Shown here: piece by piece, positions 18,111 through 26,408 of the stretch | Position numbering within the stretch: the first letter of the stretch is position 1 | Layout of the letters: each line of letters begins with the position of its first letter | Source of the DNA: an uncultured Rubritalea sp. | Lineage (GTDB): Bacteria; Verrucomicrobiota; Verrucomicrobiia; Verrucomicrobiales; Akkermansiaceae | Reading direction: 5' to 3' | NCBI GenBank assembly: GCA_937132085.1 | Contig: CAKZNV010000119.1 | Location: 18,337 to 82,336 of the forward strand | DNA length: 64,000 nt | The notes under the pieces: generated by a model | Database searches by the model: none | The model's input: the letters and a program-made list of their open reading frames with translations, nothing else | What the model was told of the DNA's origin: nothing | Translations under genes and position numbers: made by a program

Positions 18111-19514
18111 ATGACACCAAACCAGACCAAAGACTTAAATAACTTCCTAGCTTTTACAAACACTGAGCAACTTGGTGAAGGCGATGTTAATGCTGGAGCT
18201 AACCTCTTAGCCACCGCTGCTTGCACTATTGCAAATCTCACACACCCCGGCAGTGGCATCAAATCACAAGATGGCTCTAATATTAAAGTAAGGAGTAGCT
18301 TGCTCATAAAAGGCTCTTTCAGCTCTAATCTCATTCGGGATCATGTAAGCAGCGAACTCACATCATTCCAAGATAACTGGACTGCCCATCTCAAACGATA
18401 CCTGGAAGACATCACAGACGAGAAAGCTAAGCTCGGAATGAAATCGTTTAACATCCCAAATGGACCTCCAGCATCTGACTCCGAAAACAGGTTTATGGCT
18501 CTACAGCAACCTAACCCCATACTCTGGGGAACCTCAGAAGAGGAGTGGGCTGATATCATCGCTAGCCCGCCAACCCCTAATTTACTCGACATGACTGCAT
18601 TCCCTAAAGTGATCGTTACAGCTACGGGAGACTCCAGCCTCAATAAACAGCTCATAGGACTGCACCGTAACCGTCCACTAGTCATCATGGGACTGACAGC
18701 TAAATCTGCTAGTCTAGAACTTGCAACCACCGCTACCGCGTTAATGAATGGGACTCTACCTGATGACAGAGGAATAAAGACAATCGACGGCAACATGCTA
18801 ATTCTAGACGCAGAGAACCGATTAGTAGAGTTAGCTGACAGCTCTCAGAAAAATGACATAAGATGGTTAGGTAATATGCCCTGGCTTGTAGATGGCGGTG
18901 CTGGTCCGGAAGCAGATCCTATACTAAAAGAAAACACCCAGCCCATTGATCAGATGCCGGAACGCATCAAGACTGTACTCCACCACGCCATGGCTAGACG
19001 TTTAAGGAATGATAAAACTCATTCTACTATCTATGAAGAGAAAGAATTCATAGATGCCCAGAAGCGATGGATTCAGTTCCTGAAAAGCATGGAAAATTCT
19101 CTACCAGGCATTACAGGCTCTGCACGCCAACTCTTAGCCACGCTAGTCTTCGGCATTCGCGAGATCACCCATATTCGTGGATACAAAAAGGTAACCATTC
19201 ATATCTCATATATTGAAAGTTTCGCTCGTCACCTCATTCTCCGAATGTCGAATGCCAGAGATACAATCTACACAGATGCAGACACGATACTCAGGACTAG
19301 GCTAATGCGGACCATAATCGTCAAGCTCCAGCATGGCGGTCAGTCTCCCCGGACTATCTACCGTGGACTAGGCATTAATGCAGAGCTATTCCACGACATC
19401 ATCAATGAAATGGAGAACAAGAAGCATGTCCAGAAATCAGACAAGGAATGGCTTCTAACCGAAAACACAATATCCCTCCTTCAAGCACAAAACATCAACC
19501 AAATTAACTTATGA
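18111..19514 (+). CDS. Unknown element protein with C-terminal winged-helix-like region (DUF3987-like style)
   Basis: The 467-residue product starts at ATG 18111; an upstream in-frame start at 18039 would add a Pro/His-rich leader and is less likely. The overall layout (TGDSSLNKQLIGLHRNRPLVIMGLTAKSASLELATTATALMNG in the middle, and helical ARQLLATLVFGIREI later) recalls DUF3987-type replication proteins. No Walker A motif remains. The C-terminal 80 residues look like a winged helix (IIVKLQHGGQSPRTIYRGLGINAELFHDIINEME). It is coupled to the next gene by ATGA. Confidence 0.6.
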   Translation: MTPNQTKDLNNFLAFTNTEQLGEGDVNAGANLLATAACTIANLTHPGSGIKSQDGSNIKVRSSLLIKGSFSSNLIRDHVSSELTSFQDNWTAHLKRYLEDITDEKAKLGMKSFNIPNGPPASDSENRFMALQQPNPILWGTSEEEWADIIASPPTPNLLDMTAFPKVIVTATGDSSLNKQLIGLHRNRPLVIMGLTAKSASLELATTATALMNGTLPDDRGIKTIDGNMLILDAENRLVELADSSQKNDIRWLGNMPWLVDGGAGPEADPILKENTQPIDQMPERIKTVLHHAMARRLRNDKTHSTIYEEKEFIDAQKRWIQFLKSMENSLPGITGSARQLLATLVFGIREITHIRGYKKVTIHISYIESFARHLILRMSNARDTIYTDADTILRTRLMRTIIVKLQHGGQSPRTIYRGLGINAELFHDIINEMENKKHVQKSDKEWLLTENTISLLQAQNINQINL

Positions 19515-20887
19515 ATAATGACTTCAAAATGCCGGGCGACTCAGGATTCCTTAATCAGAGCCATCTGATGGAAATGACTGAACCAGCCCATGAGACTTTA
19601 CTAGATCTGATCCGCGCATCTTCATCAGATCCTGATATCCGCACGACCATGGCTACCTCACTTGTCATGTCAGTTTGGCAACACGCTAACACCTCCTCCC
19701 TCATCAAACCATCGCTAGTTCTAGTAAACACCGCAGACACGTCATTTGACCCTGTTATGAGTGCTATAGAAGATCTGCTGGACCACAAAACTAAAATGGA
19801 CCCCATACACCAAAAAGCAGATGGATACGTTGGCATGCCAGCACAGGCGCAGCAAACCATGAGTAACGTGATCGACCTATTACGTGCAGAAGGCAGATTT
19901 GTGAATCGTAGTGGTGAAGAGAAAATGTATCACAATGCACGACGCACTGCTTACGGTTTAGGCTCTATCCACAACTACTCCAAAGCATGGCATCCCAAGC
20001 TAAACCTAGTCACAGATAAGAGCGATACCATTACACTTCTGGTCAAAACAGAAGCCGATAAGAAGTTATTCAGAAAACACCTACTAAAAGATCCTCATAA
20101 AGTTTCTTCTCCTTCAGGTATTGGGACCGGGCTAACTACAGTATGCAAATCCATGCAGGTGTCCGCGTCCTTTTCGCCATCAGAATGTGATGACGCCATC
20201 GTTGATAGTATCATGGAGCTAGGAAGACCCTATATTATCCTACCGCACTTAGCGGATAAAGTAATCAACATTCCTAATGTCCACTCAGTAAGTCACTGTA
20301 TCAATATCATAAGATCAGATTGGCGTTCCCCTGTCACGTCGCAGCCTGTCATCCCGGATAACTACTGGTGCCGCGCATATCAAAACCGTCTATGGACTCG
20401 TCTTAGTAGATTACCTATGGCTTATCGATACCCCATTCTTGATCTCGTTCACCAGCTAGAAGAAGCATGTGCTATTATAGTGGATTACACAGGGATTACC
20501 GCTGGAGGAGTCCCACCAGAAAAACTAACTTCATTGAAACTGGAACTCTATGCCCACAGCCTCCGTGGCATTACCATGAGTATGATAAGCCTTGGTTGGT
20601 ATGGGCTAGGTCTTACTCAAGCCGCCCCTCTGCAACAAACGAGAAAGCTACTCCATACACTACGAGAAAAGGGCTCGATGACTTTAAGGGATATACAACG
20701 AACGGTTAACTTCAAGACAGCTGTAGAACGCGACAGCCTTGTCTATAGCCTCGTTGAGGAAGGACTGCTAAAGAAAGAAGGCAAGGTTGTTTCTGCTACT
20801 AGCTACTCAGATTATATTCGAAGCCTTCCCAAACTTCATCGACTCCCCGATGTAGCAGACCTCTCACAGGAAGATTCTTGTGAGTGA
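19511..20887 (+). CDS. Unknown element protein, probable partner of the preceding gene product
   Basis: This 458-residue protein resembles its upstream neighbour in general layout: an N-terminal region beginning with helices, a central region with many strands, and a C-terminal winged-helix-like segment (RKLLHTLREKGSMTLRDIQRTVNFKTAVERDSLVYSLVEEGLLKKEGKVV). No catalytic motif is seen. Start and previous stop overlap (ATGA), so both are made together. A role in replication or partition of the element is inferred from position only. Confidence 0.6.
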   Translation: MNNDFKMPGDSGFLNQSHLMEMTEPAHETLLDLIRASSSDPDIRTTMATSLVMSVWQHANTSSLIKPSLVLVNTADTSFDPVMSAIEDLLDHKTKMDPIHQKADGYVGMPAQAQQTMSNVIDLLRAEGRFVNRSGEEKMYHNARRTAYGLGSIHNYSKAWHPKLNLVTDKSDTITLLVKTEADKKLFRKHLLKDPHKVSSPSGIGTGLTTVCKSMQVSASFSPSECDDAIVDSIMELGRPYIILPHLADKVINIPNVHSVSHCINIIRSDWRSPVTSQPVIPDNYWCRAYQNRLWTRLSRLPMAYRYPILDLVHQLEEACAIIVDYTGITAGGVPPEKLTSLKLELYAHSLRGITMSMISLGWYGLGLTQAAPLQQTRKLLHTLREKGSMTLRDIQRTVNFKTAVERDSLVYSLVEEGLLKKEGKVVSATSYSDYIRSLPKLHRLPDVADLSQEDSCE

Positions 20888-20974
20888 GGCTTCTTTGTAA
20901 TCGAATTGTCACGGTACTAAATTCACTGCTCATCATTATAGCTACAACTAAAAATAGGCTATCCCATCAGTAAC

Positions 20975-21084
20975 TGTCAGAGTAACAAACTAGCAACTAA
21001 GCCAAACCTACAAAAATAGCGTCTGACACTACTGACAAGCCTGACACTCTTTAGTTTAGATGTATTCTCGAAGTTGACTGTCAG
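20975..21084. repeat. Iteron-like cluster of CTGACA motifs
   Basis: Three direct CTGACA copies at 21023, 21032 and 21041 have an exact 9-bp period. Inverse copies (TGTCAG) stand at 20975-20980 and 21079-21084. The cluster fills the intergenic space between the replication genes and the XRE repressor gene, where either a replication origin or a repressor operator would be expected. Confidence 0.5.
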
Positions 21085-21118
21085 TGACAATACCACTTCT
21101 AAAGTTGAGAAGAGTCCC

Positions 21119-21373
21119 CTACTTCTTCATTTCTTTTAGTATCTCGCTAGGCAAACACTTCAACGCTTCTGCAAAAGAGACTAACGTATACACCGTGATA
21201 TTCCTTTCCCCACGTTCTACAATTCCAACGTAGGTACGATGACAGTTAACAAACTCAGCTAACTTTTCTTGGGATAGACCAAGGTTTCTACGCCTCCCAG
21301 CTATTACTTTTCCTACGGATTTAGCCAGTTTGCCAGCAGCATCGTCTTTGTCGGTATCAGGTGGATTTTCCAT
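21119..21373 (-). CDS. XRE/Cro-family transcriptional regulator
   Basis: The 84-residue protein is almost entirely one HTH_3 domain: GKVIAGRRRNLGLSQEKLAEFVNCHRTYVGIVERGERNITVYTLVSFAEAL. It is a likely repressor controlling the element. It faces the CTGACA cluster with its 3' end and the GYF-domain gene divergently with its 5' end (123 bp between starts), so either flank may hold its operator. Confidence 0.88.
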   Translation of the reverse strand: MENPPDTDKDDAAGKLAKSVGKVIAGRRRNLGLSQEKLAEFVNCHRTYVGIVERGERNITVYTLVSFAEALKCLPSEILKEMKK

Positions 21374-21496
21374 CTTGTGACAATGCTTAAATGCTATCTA
21401 CAGTTCGACAGACCATAGTTAGCATTTTGAGGTTGCCTATTTTTTACTTGTTGATAATTTCATGTTTGAAATTCCTAAACAACTACATCAGACACC

Positions 21497-22432
21497 ATGA
21501 ACTGGTACTATAAAATTGACAACAAAGTGACCGGACCACTATCCGAATCGACCTTAAAGGAGCTGCATACTTGCGGAATTTTTTCAGAAAATACTCTACT
21601 CCGAAAAGAAGACTCTACAGAATGGATTGCTTACAGTGGAGCATTTATAAGGCAACAAAATCCACAGCAAAAAGTAACTGATTCTTCAGCAGAGTCCACC
21701 ATCATTAAGTTTCATTGCAAGCATTGTCAGCAACACATTTCCACCCCCGTTTCTACTGCTGGAAATTCTTCACAATGTCCAGCATGTGATGGAGTAATTA
21801 GAGTCCCTTATAAGAACTTCACACCAGTAGGAGATGATATAAAAAATTCTGAAAGCAATAATCACAATACCGTTACTCAAGATCAAAGCTCCAAAGATCG
21901 ACCGTCAAATAAAGAGTTTCTAGTTAGCTTCTTAAAGAGTCTACTAGAGAGATCTAAAATAGTAATTAGCAATCTAAGAGCAAAAATTTTCAATGCTGAT
22001 TACCAAGCTAACAGCAATTCACCTCAGCAACAATCAGTCGAGCAAATTAACAGCTCATCTAACATTTCATCGCCCCAAGACTCCTCTAAGAAGTTTGACT
22101 GGAAATTCCCAATTGGCATTGCCGTCGCCGTATTATGCACAATCATTATTGTTAACAGTAATGGAAGCAAATCAACAAAACCAACTTCCTCAGCATATCA
22201 AAGTACACACGGAGGAACTAGTTCTCACTCTGCTTGTCAACGCTGTAGAGGTAGCGGTCAATTAGTAGGACAGTGCAAACAATGCTATGGGGCTGGGACT
22301 ATTGTAACCAAAAACGCAAATTATGATGGACTTGAAGTTCCATCCCAGAGGATGCGTCTAGCCTGCCCCGGATGTCGAGGAACTGGGCAAGCGCCTGTTC
22401 CATGCAATCGTTGTAGAGGTAGGGGCTACTAA
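21497..22432 (+). CDS. GYF-domain membrane protein with zinc-ribbon and DnaJ-type zinc-finger segments
   Basis: Domains in order: a GYF_2 domain (residues 1-53, MNWYYKIDNKVTGPLSESTLKEL), a zinc ribbon with CKHCQQH...CPACDG (about 74-97), a linker, one transmembrane helix (about 204-219, IGIAVAVLCTIIIVNS), and a C-terminal cluster of CxxCxGxG motifs (CQRCRGSG, CKQCYGAG, CPGCRGTG, CNRCRGRG) as in DnaJ. Four such motifs form two zinc sites. The GYF_2 domain is common in Planctomycetes-Verrucomicrobia membrane proteins. The next gene shares the N-terminal GYF domain. Function unknown; protein binding or folding is likely. Confidence 0.7.
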   Translation: MNWYYKIDNKVTGPLSESTLKELHTCGIFSENTLLRKEDSTEWIAYSGAFIRQQNPQQKVTDSSAESTIIKFHCKHCQQHISTPVSTAGNSSQCPACDGVIRVPYKNFTPVGDDIKNSESNNHNTVTQDQSSKDRPSNKEFLVSFLKSLLERSKIVISNLRAKIFNADYQANSNSPQQQSVEQINSSSNISSPQDSSKKFDWKFPIGIAVAVLCTIIIVNSNGSKSTKPTSSAYQSTHGGTSSHSACQRCRGSGQLVGQCKQCYGAGTIVTKNANYDGLEVPSQRMRLACPGCRGTGQAPVPCNRCRGRGY

Positions 22433-22462
22433 CATGAATCCGAAATCTTACTTATTCAACTT

Positions 22463-23830
22463 ATGAATTATTACTACATTAATGACGCTGGTGATGTGAC
22501 TGGACCAGTTTCCATATCAGCTCTAAAGGAACTCAAAAATTGCGGGAGTCTTCATGACGATACGCTCATCTGCGTAGAGGGAGCAGAAAGCTGGAGCAAG
22601 CTTGGAAACCTCCCGAGTATTAACACTGATGATTCAAGCTCACAGACACCTACAGATCCGATTAACCATCAAATACCAGAGGTTAAATCAACTGCTGAAG
22701 ACCAGCCATTCAGAAAGACCAGATTCAAGACAAAACTTATCATTACAGGTAGTGTTGCTTTTATCATTGTTTCGCTATCGATAGCATTCCTCGTTAAAGA
22801 TAAAAATGTCTTCACTACAAGTGCTGGTCAACTACCCGATCTCTCCAGACCTTTGCCAGAAGGATTTAGTCTTATTCCAGAAGGCTCTTTCATGATGGGA
22901 GATGCTCTTGATCATATAGAACACGCTCCTCAGCATCGGGTAACTTTGAGTGCATTTTATATAGGTAAGCATGAGGTTACTCAAGCTCTTTGGGATAGAG
23001 TTTGGCTGTGGGCAAAGTCGAACGGATACACATCTTTAACATGGTGTAAACAGGGAGGAAAGAACCTGCCAGCCTATGAGGTGTCTTGGTATGATATTCT
23101 CAAATGGTGTAATGCCTATAGCGAAATGGAAGGTCTACAACCATGCTATTTTCTGAGTGGTGAAATCTACCGCATAGGTGAACCTCAAGATTTAGAAACA
23201 ACGATGATCAGCTGTGACTTCACAACTAACGGCTACCGTCTTCCTACGGAGGCGGAATGGGAAAAAGCCGCAAGAGGAGGGCTTGAGGGATTACGATTTC
23301 CTTGGGGAAACACAATCAATCATTGGAAGGCTAACTATACAGCAATTTTTCACACCTATCTTTATCAAGAGGAAATCACTTTGGAACAATACAATGACCC
23401 TGACCTTAGCGACAGCAGGAGACATGACTATATGCGTATAGTTTCCAATCTGAGCGGAGGATCGCGCAATAGCATAACTGGAGAGCCCCGCCTTTTTAAA
23501 CACGATAAAACAAGCGGTGAGCCGTATCTACTCCCAGTTGGTTCTTTTGCTCCGAACGGTTATGGCTTGTATGACATGGCTGGCAATGCGTCCGAGTGGT
23601 GTTGGGATTCATTTAAAGAGGAGTTTTACCTGAATTCGCCAGAACTTAACCCAACTGGGTTCAAGTATCCTCCGAGCGAGGAATCTAAATTCAATATTAT
23701 CGCGAGCGCGTCCTGCCGTGTTGCACGTGGCGGACGAGGCGGATCACATGCCAGCCGGTGTAGGGTTGCGAGCCGTAGTGGTTATTCAACTACGGTCAGA
23801 CACAATGGTTTTCGTTTAGTCTGTAGATAG
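22463..23830 (+). CDS. GYF-domain membrane protein with formylglycine-generating-enzyme-like (SUMF1) domain
   Basis: An N-terminal GYF_2 domain (residues 1-50) is followed by a transmembrane helix at about 91-110 and a complete FGE-sulfatase-type domain: IPEGSFMMGD, FYIGKHEVTQALWD, VSWYDILKWCNAYSE, YRLPTEAEWEKAARGG, YGLYDMAGNASEWCWD, and the terminal GFRLVCR. The usual catalytic cysteine pair before the last motif is missing: the RGGS stretch continues as HASRCRVASR, with only one Cys in the distal position. It is therefore probably a binding, not an oxidising, domain. Related folds serve as variable ligand-binding proteins. It follows the other GYF gene by 30 bp. Confidence 0.8.
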   Translation: MNYYYINDAGDVTGPVSISALKELKNCGSLHDDTLICVEGAESWSKLGNLPSINTDDSSSQTPTDPINHQIPEVKSTAEDQPFRKTRFKTKLIITGSVAFIIVSLSIAFLVKDKNVFTTSAGQLPDLSRPLPEGFSLIPEGSFMMGDALDHIEHAPQHRVTLSAFYIGKHEVTQALWDRVWLWAKSNGYTSLTWCKQGGKNLPAYEVSWYDILKWCNAYSEMEGLQPCYFLSGEIYRIGEPQDLETTMISCDFTTNGYRLPTEAEWEKAARGGLEGLRFPWGNTINHWKANYTAIFHTYLYQEEITLEQYNDPDLSDSRRHDYMRIVSNLSGGSRNSITGEPRLFKHDKTSGEPYLLPVGSFAPNGYGLYDMAGNASEWCWDSFKEEFYLNSPELNPTGFKYPPSEESKFNIIASASCRVARGGRGGSHASRCRVASRSGYSTTVRHNGFRLVCR

Positions 23831-23865
23831 TGGACGGCTACCTTACTGCAATTCATCCTATCTCT

Positions 23866-23884
23866 GTGTCATAAATAATTGATA
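23866..23884 (+). repeat. First copy of a GTGTCATAAATAA repeat
   Basis: GTGTCATAAATAATTGATA here resembles GTGTCATAAATAAATGATA at 27591-27609. Each follows a gene end and precedes an unrelated gene. The second copy is a near-perfect dyad (GTGTCAT-6-ATGATAC), so it may be a protein-binding site. Confidence 0.35.
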
Positions 23885-23924
23885 AGACAGGAGTAACTCC
23901 CGTCACAAACCTCCGTCTTCACAG

Positions 23925-23956
23925 AGCCGCGATCCTTCATTGGGTCGCGGCTTTCT
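23925..23956 (+). terminator. Rho-independent terminator after the FGE-like gene
   Basis: AGCCGCGATCC (23925-23935), loop TTCATT, GGGTCGCGGCT (23942-23952, one T-G pair), then TTCTTG. It closes the GYF gene pair. Confidence 0.8.
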
Positions 23957-24001
23957 TGTGTGGTCGGATCATTTAAATAACCAACTAACTAAAATTACAT
24001 T

Positions 24002-24514
24002 ATGGCAATAAAACTAACAGTAAACTACGCGAAGAAGCTCGGGCTCCCGGGATATTCATCGCATTCATTTTCTGCTTCTATTGAGGTAGAGATCGCAGAT
24101 GTCAATCATGCTCCCAGAGAAATAGAAGAGCTCTATGCGACATTACAAACCAACGTAGATCAGCATCTGCTCCAAAGCCCTGGGTTCATACCCCCAGATA
24201 ATTACGGGATGACAACTCCTACTACATATGCGCCTTCACAGAAGCAGCTACCAGTGCCAGGTAACGTACATTCGATCAATGACCATCCTGATCAATGGAA
24301 ATGCTCAGGCAAGCAGAGGATTTTTATAGAAAAGCTCACGACTGAGCGCGGGCTAACCAAGGAATACGTTGAACAGCTTGCTAGAGAGAGCTTCAGCCAA
24401 GAGATCCAGAGCTTGAATAAGCTTCAAGCTTCAAGCCTGATCGATCTGTTGTTCTCTGAAGGCGTAGCTCAGGCGCAGCAGAAATCATACAAGGGAGGTG
24501 CGCCATGCGCCTAA
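24002..24514 (+). CDS. Element protein of unknown function, similar in style to phage recombination accessory proteins
   Basis: The 170-residue product has an N-terminal beta-rich region (KLTVNYAKKLGLPGYSSHSFSASIEVEI). The C-terminal helical domain (GKQRIFIEKLTTERGLTKEYVEQLARESFSQEIQSLNKLQASSLIDLL) has the KQ...I..L...G...E.L.......L..L....AS.LID.L pattern found at the ends of many phage and plasmid single-strand-annealing or DNA-handling proteins. The identification rests on that pattern only. It overlaps the next gene by 10 bp. Confidence 0.6.
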   Translation: MAIKLTVNYAKKLGLPGYSSHSFSASIEVEIADVNHAPREIEELYATLQTNVDQHLLQSPGFIPPDNYGMTTPTTYAPSQKQLPVPGNVHSINDHPDQWKCSGKQRIFIEKLTTERGLTKEYVEQLARESFSQEIQSLNKLQASSLIDLLFSEGVAQAQQKSYKGGAPCA

Positions 24515-24711
24515 TCTTACTCACGCTATTACTAGCGTCCTTGCTGTTCATGTCTAGCTGTAGCAGTCCTTCAACACCCGTGGTTTATGAAGCTCCTGAC
24601 TATAGCCCTGTCTGCGAATCCCTTAAATTCTTAGGGCTTTGTTTCCTCGGTATCAGTATCATCTGTGCTGTTGCCTCCATCATAAAAAATATCATCCAGA
24701 AATCATCATGA
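24505..24711 (+). CDS. Small lipoprotein with one additional membrane segment
   Basis: The 68-residue protein has a textbook lipoprotein signal (MRLILLTLLLASLLFMSSC, Cys19) and a second hydrophobic stretch at about 42-60 (FLGLCFLGISIICAVASII). It starts inside the previous gene and ends in an ATGA overlap with the next. Small lipoproteins of this form in mobile elements can be lysis or entry-exclusion proteins; here the role is unknown. Confidence 0.65.
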   Translation: MRLILLTLLLASLLFMSSCSSPSTPVVYEAPDYSPVCESLKFLGLCFLGISIICAVASIIKNIIQKSS

Positions 24712-24869
24712 TTAAAATGATACTACAACCATTGCTGAACGTACTCTACCTGTTCGTCTTTGTCACCATCCTAGGACTAGCTCTATGGATCATCAAAGAC
24801 ACATGGATAGTAATACTCAGCCTAATAGCTGGAATCCTATTGCTCTCCGCAATTCTAGGTAAAAGGTAA
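24708..24869 (+). CDS. Small two-helix membrane protein
   Basis: The 53-residue product starts at ATG 24708 (ATGA overlap with the lipoprotein gene) and consists of two hydrophobic helices, VLYLFVFVTILGLALWII and WIVILSLIAGILLLSAI, with a terminal GKR. Coupling to the lipoprotein gene suggests a joint function in the envelope. Confidence 0.55.
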   Translation: MIKMILQPLLNVLYLFVFVTILGLALWIIKDTWIVILSLIAGILLLSAILGKR

Positions 24870-24885
24870 CTTTTCACTTAGATAT

Positions 24886-25122
24886 ATGAGCGCATTAGAC
24901 TCCATCTCTATCACGTGGCATGTCGATGACATTGTCAGCAGAGCAGAAGACCAATTCCAGCAACTCACCCGGGCGCAAGCCCAGCGGGTGCTGGTAAACA
25001 TCGGACGCGACCATGACGCCAATATAGGCATCAACTGGGAAGTGATAGACACACATATCGAACTCTACTTGGCGCATCTAACGAAACACAATCTAGAGCA
25101 GCCAGAGAGCATTCACTGCTAA
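24886..25122 (+). CDS. Small hypothetical protein
   Basis: The 78-residue helical protein (DDIVSRAEDQFQQLTRAQAQRVLVNIGRDHDANIGINWEVIDTHI in outline) is typical of short hypothetical proteins of integrative elements in this phylum. It has no signal or membrane segment. It is the last gene of a small operon closed by a terminator 29 bp downstream. Function unknown. Confidence 0.65.
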   Translation: MSALDSISITWHVDDIVSRAEDQFQQLTRAQAQRVLVNIGRDHDANIGINWEVIDTHIELYLAHLTKHNLEQPESIHC

Positions 25123-25150
25123 ATACCAGTAATCGATACTGACCAACATC

Positions 25151-25182
25151 AAGCCACATAGTATCACGCTGTGTGGCTTTTC
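25151..25182 (+). terminator. Rho-independent terminator
   Basis: AAGCCACA (25151-25158), a 13-nt loop, TGTGGCTT (25172-25179), then TT. It ends the operon of small genes from 24002. Confidence 0.8.
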
Positions 25183-25274
25183 TTACTTAAACAAACAACG
25201 CCATCACGCTAGGGAAAGTCCCTGATGCGAAATGGATCAAACAAACAACCAGCAACCAATAGAAACTAAAAAAT

Positions 25275-26183
25275 ATGAACAATAACATCACACTACTCGC
25301 TGATCCAAGTCATAACGGAATACAGCTACCAAATCAAAACAACCGCCACCAGCGTCCACACGCTCATCCTGACACTCGGCACGCCATAGAGCTAGTCCAG
25401 GCTCAAGAAGTAATCCCCGAGCCTACTGAGCAGCCATCTCGCCCACCTGGTCTAATACTGCACTGTGGAGCTAACGTAGTAAGCCGAGAAGAAGTCTATG
25501 AGACTCAGACACCCCCTAACACGTCGACTTGGTTTCCGATGCCTCACCATCACCTGATCGAAGAGGTCGAGAACCAGCTATGGCACGGCGGTTTCCACAT
25601 CCGCTCACGCACTTTCGCATTAAGTCACGAGGGAGCTCGCCTGTTTTGTTTGATAGAAGTTTATAAAAGTGGCTACGAACATGAAGATTATACTTGGGTC
25701 ATTGGGGTTAGAAACAGTCATGATCAATCGCTATCAGCCGGGATGGTCGCAGGCAACAGAGTTTGCATTTGCGACAACTTGTGTTTCAGCGGATTACATA
25801 AAATACAACGCAAGCACACACGCTATGCACAACGAGATCTCAGACCACTAATCCAAGGAACTATAGGCAAGCTAGAGAACAACCTAAGCTCCCTAGATAA
25901 GCGCATAGCCCACTACAAAGAGAAATCAGTTACTGACTTAAGGGCACATGACATAATCCTCAGAGGAGTAGATGAAGGTGCCATCACCAACAGCCAGATC
26001 CCTGAAGTTCTCGGACAATGGAGAAAGCCAAAACACAAGGTATTCGAAGAGCGCACTGTCTTTTCTTTATGGAATGCGTTCACTGATGTGACGTCTAAAA
26101 ATAACTTGAACACTCAGGTGACAAGAGGAGAGCACCTCCAACGCCTATTCGACAAGAAATACCCACTAGCACTAGCTAGCTAG
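25275..26183 (+). CDS. DUF932 family protein (phage/plasmid-like)
   Basis: The 302-residue protein carries the DUF932 core: WVIGVRNSHDQSLSAGMVAGNRVCICDNLCFSGLHKIQRKHTR. A helical region (LENNLSSLDKRIAHYKEKSV) and the usual LWNAFTDVTSK segment follow. DUF932 proteins are widespread on plasmids, phages and integrative elements; their function is not established. The gene is monocistronic, with a terminator on each side. Confidence 0.88.
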   Translation: MNNNITLLADPSHNGIQLPNQNNRHQRPHAHPDTRHAIELVQAQEVIPEPTEQPSRPPGLILHCGANVVSREEVYETQTPPNTSTWFPMPHHHLIEEVENQLWHGGFHIRSRTFALSHEGARLFCLIEVYKSGYEHEDYTWVIGVRNSHDQSLSAGMVAGNRVCICDNLCFSGLHKIQRKHTRYAQRDLRPLIQGTIGKLENNLSSLDKRIAHYKEKSVTDLRAHDIILRGVDEGAITNSQIPEVLGQWRKPKHKVFEERTVFSLWNAFTDVTSKNNLNTQVTRGEHLQRLFDKKYPLALAS

Positions 26184-26201
26184 ACGGACGACCATAAATA
26201 A

Positions 26202-26243
26202 AGCTTACAGTCCTGTGCCACAAGCGCAGGGCTGTAGCTTTTT
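26202..26243 (+). terminator. Rho-independent terminator of the DUF932 gene
   Basis: AGCTTACAGTCCTG pairs with CAGGGCTGTAGCT (one bulge, one wobble), followed by TTTTTC. It begins 18 bp after the stop codon. Confidence 0.8.
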
Positions 26244-26408
26244 CTTTAGGTCTGGCAATAATATATATAGATTTAGATAGGCTATTTACGAGCAACAAAT
26301 GTATCATTAAACTTGCTGGGCATAGAGACTATAGTTTAAATTTAGACATGAATGAAGCATTTGCACCTCTATTAAACCCCAAGCGTGAACTTCAAAATAC
26401 TCATTAAA

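Noticed and set aside
23700..23830. Variable region of a diversity-generating retroelement at the end of the FGE-like gene
   Set aside because: The fold and a hairpin (CCGTAGT...ACTACGG) fit, but no reverse transcriptase gene or template repeat is present in the window.
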